Of a stretch of 64,000 bases of DNA, positions 44,818 to 53,672 are shown in pieces; positions within the stretch are counted from its first letter, which is position 1; each line of letters begins with the position of its first letter. The notes below the pieces were generated by a model. It searched no databases and was not told the origin of the DNA. It saw nothing but the letters and a program-made list of their open reading frames with translations. The stretch comes from Streptomyces fragilis (lineage in GTDB: Bacteria > Actinomycetota > Actinomycetes > Streptomycetales > Streptomycetaceae), in the NCBI RefSeq assembly GCF_003112515.1, contig NZ_BEVZ01000002.1, positions 1,550,001-1,614,000 on the forward strand, in the 5' to 3' direction. The position numbers were made by a program, and so were the translations under genes.

Positions 44818-45702
44818 ATGAGATGGCTCGTCACCGGCGCAGCGGGCATGCTCGGCCGGGACACCGCGCGGGAACTGGAGCGCCGCGGCGAGGAGACGGT
44901 GGCCCTCGGCCGCGCCGAACTGGACATCACGCGTGAGGACGACGTCCGCGCCGCCCTCGCCGCGCACCGGCCGGACGTGGTCGTCAACTGCGCGGCCTAC
45001 ACGGCCGTCGACGACGCCGAGAGCGACGAGGCGACCGCCCTGCGCATCAACGGCGACGGCCCCCGGACCCTCGCCAGGGCCTGTGCCGCGCAGGGCGCGG
45101 CCAGCCTGATCCACGTCTCCACCGACTACGTCTTCGACGGCCGGGCCACCACCCCCTACCCCGAGGACCACCCCACCGCCCCCCGCACCGCCTACGGCCG
45201 CACCAAACTCGCCGGCGAGCGGGCGGTCCTCACCGAACTGCCCGGACGCGGCGCCGTGGTGCGCACCGCCTGGCTCTACGGCGTCCACGGCGGGAACTTC
45301 GTGCGCACCATGACCGACCTGGAGTCCCGCCGGGACACCCTCGACGTCGTCGCCGACCAGCGCGGCCAGCCCACCTGGAGCGCCGACGTCGCCGGCCGGA
45401 TCGCCGACCTCGGCGCCCGGCTCGGCGCGGACGACCCGGACGCCACCGGCGTCTTCCACGCCACCAGCTCCGGCGAGGCCACCTGGCACGAACTGGCCCA
45501 GGAGGTCTTCCGCCTGCTCGACGCCGACCCCGCCCGGGTGCGCCCCGTCACCAGCGAGGCGTTCCCGAGGCCCGCACCCCGTCCCGCCTACAGCGCCCTG
45601 GCGCACCACCGGTGGCGGCCGCTCGGCCTGCCGCCCCTGCGCGACTGGCGCGCCGCCCTTCATGTTGCCCTCCCGCTCATCCGCAAGGAGTCCTGTTCGT
45701 GA
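44818..45702 (+). CDS. rfbD: dTDP-4-dehydrorhamnose reductase
   Basis: 294 residues. NAD(P) motif TGAAGMLGRD; VNCAAYTAVDDAESDE; catalytic STDYVFDG and YGRTKLAGE. Reduces dTDP-4-keto-rhamnose to dTDP-L-rhamnose, the last step. It is 52 bp after rfbB with no obvious promoter between. Its TGA overlaps the GTG of the next gene. Confidence 0.95.
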   Translation: MRWLVTGAAGMLGRDTARELERRGEETVALGRAELDITREDDVRAALAAHRPDVVVNCAAYTAVDDAESDEATALRINGDGPRTLARACAAQGAASLIHVSTDYVFDGRATTPYPEDHPTAPRTAYGRTKLAGERAVLTELPGRGAVVRTAWLYGVHGGNFVRTMTDLESRRDTLDVVADQRGQPTWSADVAGRIADLGARLGADDPDATGVFHATSSGEATWHELAQEVFRLLDADPARVRPVTSEAFPRPAPRPAYSALAHHRWRPLGLPPLRDWRAALHVALPLIRKESCS

Positions 45703-46505
45703 AGCGCCACGAGTTCCTGAGGGAGCTCCACAAGACCTGCGCCAACCGGAACTACCTGGAGATCGGCGTCAACGACGGCCGCAGCCTCACCCTCTCCCGG
45801 GTCCCGAGCATCGCCGTCGACCCCGCCTTCAAGGTGGTCACCGAGATCCGGTGCGACGTGCACCTGGTGAAGGCCACCAGTGACGACTTCTTCGCCCGCG
45901 AGAACCCGCTGGGGCACCTCAAGGGCGGCCGTCACCCGCTGCGCAACCTCGCCCGCAACCGCAGTCCCCTCGGCTACTGGCAGGACGTCACGCTGGACCT
46001 GTCGTTCATCGACGGCATGCACCTCTTCGAGTACGCCCTGCGGGACTTCATCAACGTCGAGAAGCACTCCGACTGGGCCAGCGTCGTCGTCCTCGACGAC
46101 ATGCTGCCGCGCAACGTCGACGAGGCCGCGCGCGACCGGCACACCAACGCGTGGACCGGCGACGTCTACAAGGTCGTCGAGATCCTGCGGCGCTACCGGC
46201 CCGACCTGCGGACCGTGCTGGTCGACACCCAGCCCACCGGCCAGCTGCTGGTCTTCGGCGCCGACCCGTCCAACACGGTGCTGCAGGACAAGTACGACGA
46301 GATCATCGCCGAGTTCGAGGTCCCCGACCCGCAGAAGGTGCCCGAGTCGATCCTCGGCCGCACCACCGCGGTCCGCGCCGAGGACCTGCTGAACGCCGGG
46401 TTCTGGAAGCCGCTGGTCCACGCCCGCAACCGGGGCACCAAGCGCGCCAAGGGCTGGGAGCAGCTGAGCAGGTCACTGGACCGCCTGACCGGCGAGCGGG
46501 CCTGA
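45699..46505 (+). CDS. Methyltransferase-like protein of the glycan locus
   Basis: 268 residues from a GTG at 45699 that overlaps the rfbD stop (GTGA), with AAGGAG upstream. NYLEIGVNDGRSLTLSRV is a SAM-type motif I, and LSFIDGMHLFEYALRDFINVE is the Methyltransf_24 core (Asp-Gly-x-His). These proteins methylate sugars or are found beside glycosyltransferases in polysaccharide loci. The lower match in the motif I loop leaves some doubt about activity. Its stop is part of a 17-bp tandem repeat. Confidence 0.82.
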   Translation: MKRHEFLRELHKTCANRNYLEIGVNDGRSLTLSRVPSIAVDPAFKVVTEIRCDVHLVKATSDDFFARENPLGHLKGGRHPLRNLARNRSPLGYWQDVTLDLSFIDGMHLFEYALRDFINVEKHSDWASVVVLDDMLPRNVDEAARDRHTNAWTGDVYKVVEILRRYRPDLRTVLVDTQPTGQLLVFGADPSNTVLQDKYDEIIAEFEVPDPQKVPESILGRTTAVRAEDLLNAGFWKPLVHARNRGTKRAKGWEQLSRSLDRLTGERA

Positions 46506-46523
46506 CCGGCGAGCGGGCCTGAC
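46483..46523. repeat. 17-bp tandem repeat at the end of the methyltransferase-like gene
   Basis: GCCTGACCGGCGAGCGG occurs at 46483-46499 and 46500-46516, and its first seven bases again at 46517. The period is not a multiple of three; the stop codon is TGA in the second copy, while the first copy is read through in another frame. Confidence 0.9.
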
Positions 46524-46530
46524 GGACGAC

Positions 46531-46566
46531 GGCGGAGGCCGGGACCCCGGGGTCCCGGCCTCCGCC
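46531..46566. terminator. 36-bp perfect palindrome between convergent glycan genes
   Basis: GGCGGAGGCCGGGACCCC (46531-46548) is the exact reverse complement of the next 18 bases. As RNA it gives a long GC hairpin on either strand, 26 bp after the upstream stop and 23 bp before the rfbC stop. Confidence 0.95.
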
Positions 46567-46589
46567 GTGCCGTGCCACGCCGCGCGCCC

Positions 46590-47195
46590 TCACACGGACT
46601 CGTCGCCCCGCAGCTTCTCGTAGTACGCGACGCACTCCTCGTACACCGGCAGCAGCCCCGCCGCGCGGGCCTGCGCCAGCGAGGGCGCCGCCGCGTCCTT
46701 CGGGGAGAGGACCGGCTCGAGGTCGGCCGGCCACCGGATGCCCAGCTCGGGGTCGAGCGGATGCACCCCGTGCTCACGGCCGGGGGAGTAGCCGGTGGAG
46801 CACAGGTACAGCACCGTGGCGTCGTCGGTCAGCGCCATGAACGCGTGGCCGATGCCTTCGGCGAGGAAGACCGCGTGCCGGTTCTCCTCGTCCAGCCGGA
46901 CCGCCTCCCACCGCCCGAAGGTGGGGGAGCCGACCCTGATGTCCGCCATCACGTCCAGCACCGCGCCCCGGGCGCAGGTCACGTACTTGGCCTGCCCCGG
47001 CGGGACGTCCGCGAAGTGCAGCCCGCGCAGCACGCCCCGGCGGGACACCGAGCAGTTGGCCTGGGCGAGCGACAGGTCGTAGCCGGTGGCCGCCCGGAAC
47101 GCCCCTCCCCGGAACCACTCGTGGAAGCTGCCCCGGTCGTCGGGGAAGACCTCCGGTTCCAGCAGCCAGGTTCCCTCGATGGTCAGCGGTCGCAC
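46590..47195 (-). CDS. rfbC: dTDP-4-dehydrorhamnose 3,5-epimerase
   Basis: 201 residues from a GTG at 47195. Cupin-fold epimerase motifs: FPDDRGSFHEWFRGGAFRAATG, QANCSVSRRGVLRGLHFADVPPGQAKYVTCARGAVLDV with the catalytic His in GLHF, and FLAEGIGHAFMAL. It inverts C3 and C5 to give the L-rhamno configuration. It lies 3 bp after the stop of the glycosyltransferase gene on the minus strand, apart from rfbA-B-D, which is unusual only in orientation. Confidence 0.95.
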   Translation of the reverse strand: MRPLTIEGTWLLEPEVFPDDRGSFHEWFRGGAFRAATGYDLSLAQANCSVSRRGVLRGLHFADVPPGQAKYVTCARGAVLDVMADIRVGSPTFGRWEAVRLDEENRHAVFLAEGIGHAFMALTDDATVLYLCSTGYSPGREHGVHPLDPELGIRWPADLEPVLSPKDAAAPSLAQARAAGLLPVYEECVAYYEKLRGDESV

Positions 47196-47198
47196 GGC

Positions 47199-49229
47199 TC
47201 AGTCCCTCTTCCCGTCGGTCAGTCGTGCCCGCAGTCCGGGCACGAGCGTGTCCATCGCCCTGACCACGGCGCGGCGGACCGGCAGCGGCAGCCGGCGCGC
47301 CAGCCGGTGCAGCCCCCGCACGGCTCCGGGCCGCCGCCCCGCCGTCCGCGGCAGCGCGGCGTGCCGTACCCGCACCCCGTCGGTGACCACGCTCAGCGAC
47401 ACCGGCAGGGGCAGGAACCGGGGCTCCGCCGCCCGCGGGTCCGCCGCCAGCAAGAGCCGCAGCGGGACCTCGCGCGGAGCGGCGTCCAACGGCAGCGCCG
47501 CCTCCAGCACCGAGGAGCGGGCCGCGTCCTCGCCCGGGGACAGGGTGCCCGGCGCCTGGAGCCGCGGGTCGTCCGCCGGGCCGGCCAGCCGCAGCAGGAC
47601 GTCGGAGCGGTCCGCCACGTGCAGCGGCAGCGTCGCCCGCAGCCGGTCGCCCGTCACCGTGACGGCGGACGGGGACAACCGGTCCAGGCGCAGGTTCTTG
47701 GACGCCTTGTCCACGTCGAGCGACAGGGTGTCGCGGGCCGTCCAGTACGGCAGCACCACACCGTCCGCCGTGACCGCGGCGTTCCCGGCCGGGCGCGGCG
47801 CGCCCGGAGCCGGGTCGATCCGGCACTCGCGGGCCCAGCCGCCCAGCTTCACCCGCACGAACAGGTCCCACAGGCCGGGCCGCAGCGGCGAGCCGCCCGC
47901 GGCCACCGCGGGATCCAGGGACACCGAGGCGCGCAGCCTCAGGCGCACCCCCGCCTCCTCGCCGTCCCCGGCGGGCTCCTGCTCCCGGGTCACCTCGGCC
48001 GGCAGGTAGTACTGGGCCGCGGTGGCGCGCTCGCGCACCACGACGTCCACGTCCGCCGAGCCGAACCGCGCGGTGGCGTCGGCCAGCACCCAGGCGATCG
48101 CCGCCGCCACGTCCTCGGGCGCGCCCTCCGGCTCGGTGTGGGCGCCGTCGGCCGGGAAGACCATCGGCTCGCCCCGCGTGGTGTAACCGGCCGTCAGGTC
48201 GAAGCGCAGGACGCCCTTCTCCCAGCCGACCGCCCCGGCGGCGGCCCGGGGGGCGAGGGACGCCTCCCACTCGGCGAAGGCCAGCGTGTCCTCGTAGCGG
48301 TCGGCGGCGACCAGGGCCGCCACCACCCGCTGGGTGGGCGCCAGCGGGGCGGCCACCGACGGCCCGAACCGCTCGGCGACCACGTCCCGGATCTCCCCGA
48401 ACAACTCCCGGCGGTAGTCGTCGGGGAGGTTCAGCAGCCGTGTGCCGCGCATCCGTTCGACCATCTCGTTGCGCAGCCAGCGCCGGTACATCCGGTCGCG
48501 CAGCGCGCCCGGCTCCGTGTGGCGCTCGACCACGTCGAGCGCCTCGCGCAGGTTCTTGAAGTAGCCCACCGGGTCGAAGCGCTGGAACCCGGCGTTGGAG
48601 GCGTCGTCCCGCTTGACGTGGTAGTAGCACACGTAGTCGCTGAGGACGGAGATCGTCTCCGCCCGCAGGTAGGCCTCCGCGACGAAGACGTGGTCCTCCA
48701 GCCGGCGGCGGCCCTCCGGGAAGCGCAGCCCGATCCGGTCGAGGAAGGCCCGCCGGAACATCTTGTGCGGCGTCAGGCTGTCCATCAGCGGGGCGTTCTC
48801 GACGGTGGCGCGCGGATGGTTCCTGCGGAACAGCTCCACCGGCACCGGGCGGCCCTTGCCGGCCATCTTGCCGATGACGACGTCCGCGTCGTTCTCCACC
48901 GCGTACGCGTACATGCGCTCGAGGGCCTCGTCGCCGAGGTAGTCGTCGTTGTCGACGAACATCACATACTCGCCCCGCGACGCGGCGACGCCGACGTTGC
49001 GCGGCTTGCCCGACCACCCCGACGGCTCCTGGTGGATCACCTGGATGTGGGAGTGCTCGGCGGCCAGCGCGTCCAGCCGCGCCGGAGTCCCGTCCGTGGA
49101 GCCGTCGTCGACGAAGACCACCTCGAACTCGCCCGGCGGCAGTGACTGCCGCAGGAGCGAGCCGACGCAGTCCTCGATGTAGGGACCTGGGTTGTACACC
49201 GGGACGACCACACTGACCTTCACCGACAT
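47199..49229 (-). CDS. Large GT2 glycosyltransferase
   Basis: 676 residues from the ATG at 49229 (AGGAG 12 bases away; a GTG at 49238 is the alternative). The N-terminal 330 residues are a GT-A domain: VSVVVPVYNPGPYIEDC, VVFVDDGSTDGTPARLD, YVMFVDNDDYL and RRRLEDHVFVAEAYLR. The C-terminal 340 residues have no known enzyme motif; they look like repeated beta strands similar to teichoic-acid or galactan transferase C-domains. With rfbA-D and rfbC next to it, rhamnosyl transfer to a wall polymer is the best guess. No membrane segment is obvious. Confidence 0.9.
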   Translation of the reverse strand: MSVKVSVVVPVYNPGPYIEDCVGSLLRQSLPPGEFEVVFVDDGSTDGTPARLDALAAEHSHIQVIHQEPSGWSGKPRNVGVAASRGEYVMFVDNDDYLGDEALERMYAYAVENDADVVIGKMAGKGRPVPVELFRRNHPRATVENAPLMDSLTPHKMFRRAFLDRIGLRFPEGRRRLEDHVFVAEAYLRAETISVLSDYVCYYHVKRDDASNAGFQRFDPVGYFKNLREALDVVERHTEPGALRDRMYRRWLRNEMVERMRGTRLLNLPDDYRRELFGEIRDVVAERFGPSVAAPLAPTQRVVAALVAADRYEDTLAFAEWEASLAPRAAAGAVGWEKGVLRFDLTAGYTTRGEPMVFPADGAHTEPEGAPEDVAAAIAWVLADATARFGSADVDVVVRERATAAQYYLPAEVTREQEPAGDGEEAGVRLRLRASVSLDPAVAAGGSPLRPGLWDLFVRVKLGGWARECRIDPAPGAPRPAGNAAVTADGVVLPYWTARDTLSLDVDKASKNLRLDRLSPSAVTVTGDRLRATLPLHVADRSDVLLRLAGPADDPRLQAPGTLSPGEDAARSSVLEAALPLDAAPREVPLRLLLAADPRAAEPRFLPLPVSLSVVTDGVRVRHAALPRTAGRRPGAVRGLHRLARRLPLPVRRAVVRAMDTLVPGLRARLTDGKRD

Positions 49230-49344
49230 GCGCTTCACGAGCTCCTAGTCAGACGTACCTGGGGCGAACCTACCGCGAACCGGACGCCGGCCGGGGCCGC
49301 TCGCACGCACCCGAAAATGCGCTGCCCGGTCCGCCGCCTGTCCC

Positions 49345-49350
49345 TACACT
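49345..49350 (+). promoter_or_regulatory. Possible -10 box for the leader and EF-G paralogue
   Basis: TACACT lies 98 bp before the leader GTG. The matching -35 (CTGCCC, 49322-49327) is poor, so this is only a candidate. Confidence 0.3.
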
Positions 49351-49381
49351 CGCAGCAACCCCCGGGTTTTCCCGGCCTCTT

Positions 49382-49401
49382 GGCGACACGTGCGTGTCGC
49401 C
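49382..49401 (+). promoter_or_regulatory. 8-bp hairpin in the leader region
   Basis: GGCGACAC and GTGTCGCC pair around the loop GTGC. It is followed by GGGGCCTCCCC, which can form another small hairpin, so the region before the leader peptide is structured. Confidence 0.5.
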
Positions 49402-49447
49402 GGGGCCTCCCCGGAGGACGACCGCGACGAGTGAAGGGGGACAGGCC

Positions 49448-49564
49448 GTGCGTCAGCGCGCCGATGCCGTCGTTCCCCGTTCGCGGTACGAGGTGATCCT
49501 GGTGTCCCCGGCCCCCCGGCGCCCGCTGCGCGGCCGGCGCCGGACGTCCGCCACGCCCTGCTGA
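49448..49564 (+). CDS. Possible leader peptide before the EF-G paralogue gene
   Basis: 38 codons from a GTG at 49448 with AAGGGGGACA upstream, a better ribosome site than that of the main gene. The peptide is rich in Arg (10 of 38), with an RRPLRGRRR stretch, and ends in C before TGA, 89 bp before the EF-G paralogue GTG. Such short reading frames before ribosome-targeted resistance genes often sense stalling by antibiotics. Conservation cannot be checked here, and chance cannot be ruled out. Confidence 0.4.
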   Translation: MRQRADAVVPRSRYEVILVSPAPRRPLRGRRRTSATPC

Positions 49565-49653
49565 GACACCCCGCCCCTCGCGGAGTGCCGCGGCCGTGGC
49601 GGTGATCGCGCGTCCCGAAGGACCGGATCATCACCCCAGAAAGGCCGAAGGCC

Positions 49654-51705
49654 GTGCGCAACGACCTCACCCGCAGCCCCGCCCTCTCCCTCGCCGACGT
49701 CCGCAACCTGGGCATCCTCGCCCACGTCGACGCCGGCAAGACCACGGTCACGGAGCGGATCCTGCACGCCACCGGCGCCGTCCACCGCACCGGCGAGGTG
49801 CACGAGGGCACCACCGTCACCGATTTCGACGCCCAGGAACGCGAGCGGGGCATCACCATCTTCGCGGCCGCCGTCAGCTGCGCCTGGAAGGGGCGCCGGA
49901 TCAACCTGATCGACACCCCGGGCCACGTCGACTTCGCCGACGAGGTGGAGCGCTCGCTGCGCGTCCTGGACGGCGCCGTGGTGGTCCTGGACGCCGTCGC
50001 CGGCGTCGAGCCGCAGAGCGAGGCGGTGTGGCGGCAGGCCGACCGGCACGGCGTGCCCAGGATCGTCCTGGTCAACAAGATGGACCGGGCGGGCGCGGAC
50101 CTCGACGCCGCCGTCGCCTCGATCCGGGAGCGGCTGCACCCGGCGCCGCTGGTGGTGCAGCTGCCGGTGGGTGCCGAGGACGGGTTCCGGGGCGTGGTGG
50201 ACCTGCTCGACCAGCGTGCGCTGACCTGGCCGGGCGGCGCCGGCGAGCCCGTGGTGACACCGGTCCCCGAAGAGCTCCGCACTGCGGCGGCGCGAGGGCG
50301 CCGTGAGCTGGAGGAGGCCGTGGCCGAACGGCACCCGGGGGCGCTCGAGGAGTTCTGCGAGCACGGCACGCTGACCGCGGCCACCCTGCGCGCGGCCCTG
50401 CGCGACCTCACCCGCACCGGCGAGGCGGTGGTGGTGCTCTGCGGCTCCGCCTACCGCGACAAGGGGGTGGAACCGCTGCTGGACGCGGTGGCGGACTACC
50501 TGCCGTCCCCGCTCGACCTGCCCCCGGTGACGGGCAGCTGGGAGGGCGCCGAGGTGCGCCGCGAGGCCGACCCCGAAGGCCCGCTGGCAGCCCTGGCGTT
50601 CAAGGTGAACGCCACCGCGACCGGCAGGCTGACCAGTCTGCGGATCTACTCCGGGACCCTGCGGAAGGGGGACGTCGTGCGGGACACGACCACGGGCCGC
50701 ACCGAGCGCGTCGCGCGGGTGCTGCGACTGCGCGCCGACCGGTACACCGAGGTCGCGGCCGCGGTGGCCGGCGACATCGTCGCCGTGGCGGGGCCCAAGG
50801 CCGTGCGGGCCGGGGCGACGCTGTGCGCCCGGGAGCACCCGCTGGTGCTGGAGCCCCCCGCCCCGGCCGAGCCGGTGGTGTCGGTGGCGGTCGAGGCCGT
50901 CCGCTCCACCGACACCGGGCGGCTCGCCGAGGCGCTGGCCCGCCTCGCCGAGGAGGACCCGTCGCTGACCGTCCGCACCGATCCGGAGACCGGGCAGACC
51001 CTGCTGTCCGGCATGGGCGAACTGCACCTGGAGGTGGCGGTGGAGAAGGTCCGCCTGTCGGGCGGGCCCGGCCTCACGGTCGGGCGGCCGAGGGTCGCCC
51101 ACCGGGAGACGGTGACCGGCGGCGTCACCGGGTTCGTCCACCGGCACGTCAAACAGGACGGCGGCGCGGGCCAGTTCGCGCACGTCGTGTTCGACGTGGA
51201 GCCGCTGGACGGGCTCGGGTTCGCGTTCCGCTCGACGGTGACCGGCGGCCGGGTGCCGCAGGAGTACGTGCGGGCGGTGGAGGCCGGGTGCCGTGACGCC
51301 CTGCTGGACGGTCCCCTCGGCGGGCACCCGGTGACCGGTCTGCGGGTCGTCCTCACCGACGGCGCCACGCACGTCAAGGACTCCTCGGACACGGCCTTCC
51401 GCACCGCCGGCCGGGCCGGACTGCGGGCCGCCCTGCGCGCCTGCCGCCTCACCCTGCTGGAACCGGTCGCCGAAGTCACGGTGACCGTGCCCGCCGACTG
51501 CCTGGGCGGGGTGCTCGGCGACCTGGCCGCACGGCGCGGCCGGGTGCACGGCTCCGAGTCCCGGGGCGGGACGGCCGTGGTGGGCGCGGTGGTCCCGCTG
51601 GCGGAGTTGTTCGGCTGGTCCGCCGCGCTGCGCGGCAGGACCAGGGGGCGGGGGACGTTCGTCTCCCGCCCGTGCGGGTACGCCCCGGCCCCGGCCCGGG
51701 GCTGA
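49654..51705 (+). CDS. EF-G paralogue (elongation factor G-like GTPase)
   Basis: 683 residues from a GTG at 49654. G motifs: [23 protein letters not shown] and CGSAY. Domain IV has the EF-G signature [13 protein letters not shown], and the C-terminus ends with [18 protein letters not shown]. The N-terminal [29 protein letters not shown] is that of the second Streptomyces EF-G, while TetM-type protection proteins differ around switch I and domain IV. Roles proposed for such paralogues include fusidic acid tolerance and recycling. A short leader reading frame lies upstream. The window's first gene encodes an EF-G-binding FBP protein. Confidence 0.92.
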   Translation: MRNDLTRSPALSLADVRNLGILAHVDAGKTTVTERILHATGAVHRTGEVHEGTTVTDFDAQERERGITIFAAAVSCAWKGRRINLIDTPGHVDFADEVERSLRVLDGAVVVLDAVAGVEPQSEAVWRQADRHGVPRIVLVNKMDRAGADLDAAVASIRERLHPAPLVVQLPVGAEDGFRGVVDLLDQRALTWPGGAGEPVVTPVPEELRTAAARGRRELEEAVAERHPGALEEFCEHGTLTAATLRAALRDLTRTGEAVVVLCGSAYRDKGVEPLLDAVADYLPSPLDLPPVTGSWEGAEVRREADPEGPLAALAFKVNATATGRLTSLRIYSGTLRKGDVVRDTTTGRTERVARVLRLRADRYTEVAAAVAGDIVAVAGPKAVRAGATLCAREHPLVLEPPAPAEPVVSVAVEAVRSTDTGRLAEALARLAEEDPSLTVRTDPETGQTLLSGMGELHLEVAVEKVRLSGGPGLTVGRPRVAHRETVTGGVTGFVHRHVKQDGGAGQFAHVVFDVEPLDGLGFAFRSTVTGGRVPQEYVRAVEAGCRDALLDGPLGGHPVTGLRVVLTDGATHVKDSSDTAFRTAGRAGLRAALRACRLTLLEPVAEVTVTVPADCLGGVLGDLAARRGRVHGSESRGGTAVVGAVVPLAELFGWSAALRGRTRGRGTFVSRPCGYAPAPARG

Positions 51706-51711
51706 GCCGAA

Positions 51712-51748
51712 CCGGCGGGGCGCGGCCACACGGGCCGCGCCCCGCCGG
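51712..51748. terminator. 16-bp GC hairpin after the EF-G paralogue
   Basis: Perfect arms 51712-51727 and 51733-51748 enclose five bases. It begins seven bases after the stop and precedes the convergent 51784 gene. Confidence 0.92.
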
Positions 51749-51783
51749 GGCCGGTCTGGGTGCCGGGTCCGCCGGACGTGGGC

Positions 51784-52176
51784 TCAGCAGTCCCGCAGGT
51801 CGGGGGACTGGTTGAGGAGCTGGGCACGCGGAGAGGTGAAGCGCGCGTGGCGCTCGCCGCCCACGTCCTGCGGCCGGAAGACGGCCACCCGGTGGCAGTT
51901 CTGGAAGGCCAGTGCCACGCCGAAGTGGCGCTCCAGCGTGCCACGGACGGCGTCGCTCGCCAGCGCCCGCAGCAGCTGGCCCCGCTCGCGCTCGGAGGGA
52001 GGCGGCGTGGTGTTGTCGGCGAACTCCGCGGACCCTCCGCGCAGTTCGCCGGCGAGCCGGGCGATCAGGTCGTAGGCGTACGGCAGCGAGGCGCGCACGG
52101 TGGCGACGAAGTCCGCCTCGCGGACGTCACCGCGTTCGGCGTCGGCGAGGAGGGTGGGGGAGACGTCGAGAGACAT
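51784..52176 (-). CDS. SCO5389-family conserved protein
   Basis: 130 residues. The sequence is strongly typical of a Streptomyces-only family: FVATVRASLPYAYDLIARL, FADNTTPPPSERERGQLLRALASDAVRGTLERHFGVALAFQNCHRVAVF and the C-terminal LLNQSPDLRDC. I recall it as the SCO5389 family, with no known function. It has two conserved Cys (NCHRV and the last residue). A Zur-box-like site lies 80 bp upstream. Confidence 0.75.
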   Translation of the reverse strand: MSLDVSPTLLADAERGDVREADFVATVRASLPYAYDLIARLAGELRGGSAEFADNTTPPPSERERGQLLRALASDAVRGTLERHFGVALAFQNCHRVAVFRPQDVGGERHARFTSPRAQLLNQSPDLRDC

Positions 52177-52256
52177 GGGGAAGTCCTGTCCGTGGGGTGC
52201 CGGTGTGGAATGCGGGCGGCGTGAACCGGGCGCGCCGTCCCACGGCCCACTCTTAC

Positions 52257-52271
52257 TGAAAACGAATGTCA
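52257..52271. promoter_or_regulatory. Zur-box-like sequence
   Basis: TGAAAACGAATGTCA matches 13 of 15 positions of the Zur box as I remember it (TGAAAACGATTTTCA-like). It lies 81 bp before the 51784 gene start and 43 bp past the serine-hydrolase stop, the only AT-rich spot in the gap. Zinc control is speculative. Confidence 0.3.
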
Positions 52272-52313
52272 TGTAGAGAGGGTGCCGGTCAATCCGCCGC
52301 GCCCGAAGGCCTC

Positions 52314-53555
52314 TCATCCCACGACGGATGCGTGCACCAGGCGCCGGATCTCCGGGAACAGCAGCCGCGAACGCCGGGGCCGCAGCTGCGTCATGAACTG
52401 CACGGTCAGGTCCTGGACCGGGTCCACCCAGAAGGCGGTGGTCGCCACGCCCTTCCAGCCGTAGGTCCCGAGCGAGGAGGGGGACTGGGTGCGCGCGGGG
52501 TCCACCACCACCGAGAAGCCCAGTCCGAACCCCACCCCGCTGTTGGCCGGCTCGTCGTGGACCGGTGCGCCGAAGGACCGCAGGTCCTCGCCCGCGGGCA
52601 GGTGACTGCGCGTCATCAGGTCCACCGTCGCCGGCCGCAGCAGCCGGACGCCGTCCAGCTCCCCGCGCCGCCGGAGCATCTCCATGAAGCGGTGGTAGTC
52701 CCCGGCGCTCGCCACCAGCCCCCCGCTGCCGGAGACGAAGCGCGGCCGCTCCCGCACCGGCGTCCCCGGCACGGCCTCGAGCGTCCCGTCCTCCCCGTCG
52801 CCGTACAGCTCGGCCAGCCGGCCCGCCTGCTCCTCGTCGATCCGGAACCCGCTGTCGGTCATCCGCAGCGGCCCCAGCACCCGCTCGCCGACGAACTCGT
52901 CCAGCGGGCGCCCGGAGACCACCTCGATCACCCGGCCCAGCACGTTGGTCGCCACCGAGTAGTTCCACCGGCTGCCGGGATCGAACTGGAGCGGGAGCCG
53001 GGCGTAGGCGTCACAGGTCCGCGCGAGGTCGGCGCCCGGCAGGACCGAGGCGTGCAGGCCCGCCTCGCGGTAGAGGGCGTCCACCGGGTGGGCGTGGTGG
53101 AAGGCGAAGGTCAGACCGGCCGTGTGGGAGAGCAGATGGCGGATCAGGACCGGCCCCCGCGCCGGGCGCGTCCGCATCCCGGCTCCCTCACCGGCCACAT
53201 GGACCCGTGGATCCGCGAAGGCCGGCAGGTGGCGCTCGAGCGGATCGTCGAGCGACAGCAGCCCCTCCTCGACCAGCAGCATCGCCGCCACCGAGGTCAC
53301 CGGCTTGGTCATCGAGTAGATCCGCCAGAGGGTGTCCGGTTCCACCGGCAGTCCCGCGGCCAAATCGCGGCTGCCGTAGGTGGTCAGACGGGCCACCCTG
53401 CCGTCGCGGGCCACCGACAGCAGGTATCCGGGCAGACTCCCGGTGTCGACGTGCCGGCCCAGCAGGCGGTCCAGTTCGTCCAGGCGGGCGGCGTCCAGGC
53501 CCGCCTCGCCCGGCTCGATCTCCTGGCGCAGCACCGTCCTCGCGGTCGCCGTCAT
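52314..53555 (-). CDS. Beta-lactamase-fold serine hydrolase (family VIII esterase type)
   Basis: 413 residues from the ATG at 53555. Catalytic SMTK (Ser81 to Lys84) and Tyr in WNYSVATN are the S12-family triad; the third motif is YGWKGVATTAFWVDP. No signal peptide is seen, so it acts in the cytoplasm. Family members are esterases rather than antibiotic-resistance enzymes; class C beta-lactamase and D-aminopeptidase relatives are the alternatives. It is divergent from the F420 oxidoreductase gene. Confidence 0.9.
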   Translation of the reverse strand: MTATARTVLRQEIEPGEAGLDAARLDELDRLLGRHVDTGSLPGYLLSVARDGRVARLTTYGSRDLAAGLPVEPDTLWRIYSMTKPVTSVAAMLLVEEGLLSLDDPLERHLPAFADPRVHVAGEGAGMRTRPARGPVLIRHLLSHTAGLTFAFHHAHPVDALYREAGLHASVLPGADLARTCDAYARLPLQFDPGSRWNYSVATNVLGRVIEVVSGRPLDEFVGERVLGPLRMTDSGFRIDEEQAGRLAELYGDGEDGTLEAVPGTPVRERPRFVSGSGGLVASAGDYHRFMEMLRRRGELDGVRLLRPATVDLMTRSHLPAGEDLRSFGAPVHDEPANSGVGFGLGFSVVVDPARTQSPSSLGTYGWKGVATTAFWVDPVQDLTVQFMTQLRPRRSRLLFPEIRRLVHASVVG

Positions 53556-53672
53556 GCTCCTGACCCTCCGTCCACGTTGCGCGAGCGGCTCGGGGATACC
53601 CCGTTCGGCGCAATTCCAGACCTGACCGGTCCGCCGGGGGAACACCCCGGCCCGGGGGGACGTTCCGCCGGT

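Noticed and set aside
49654..51705. TetM/OtrA-type tetracycline ribosomal protection protein
   Set aside because: The switch I region and domain IV signature are those of EF-G, not of TetM-like proteins, which have different loop sequences; the name EF-G paralogue is safer.
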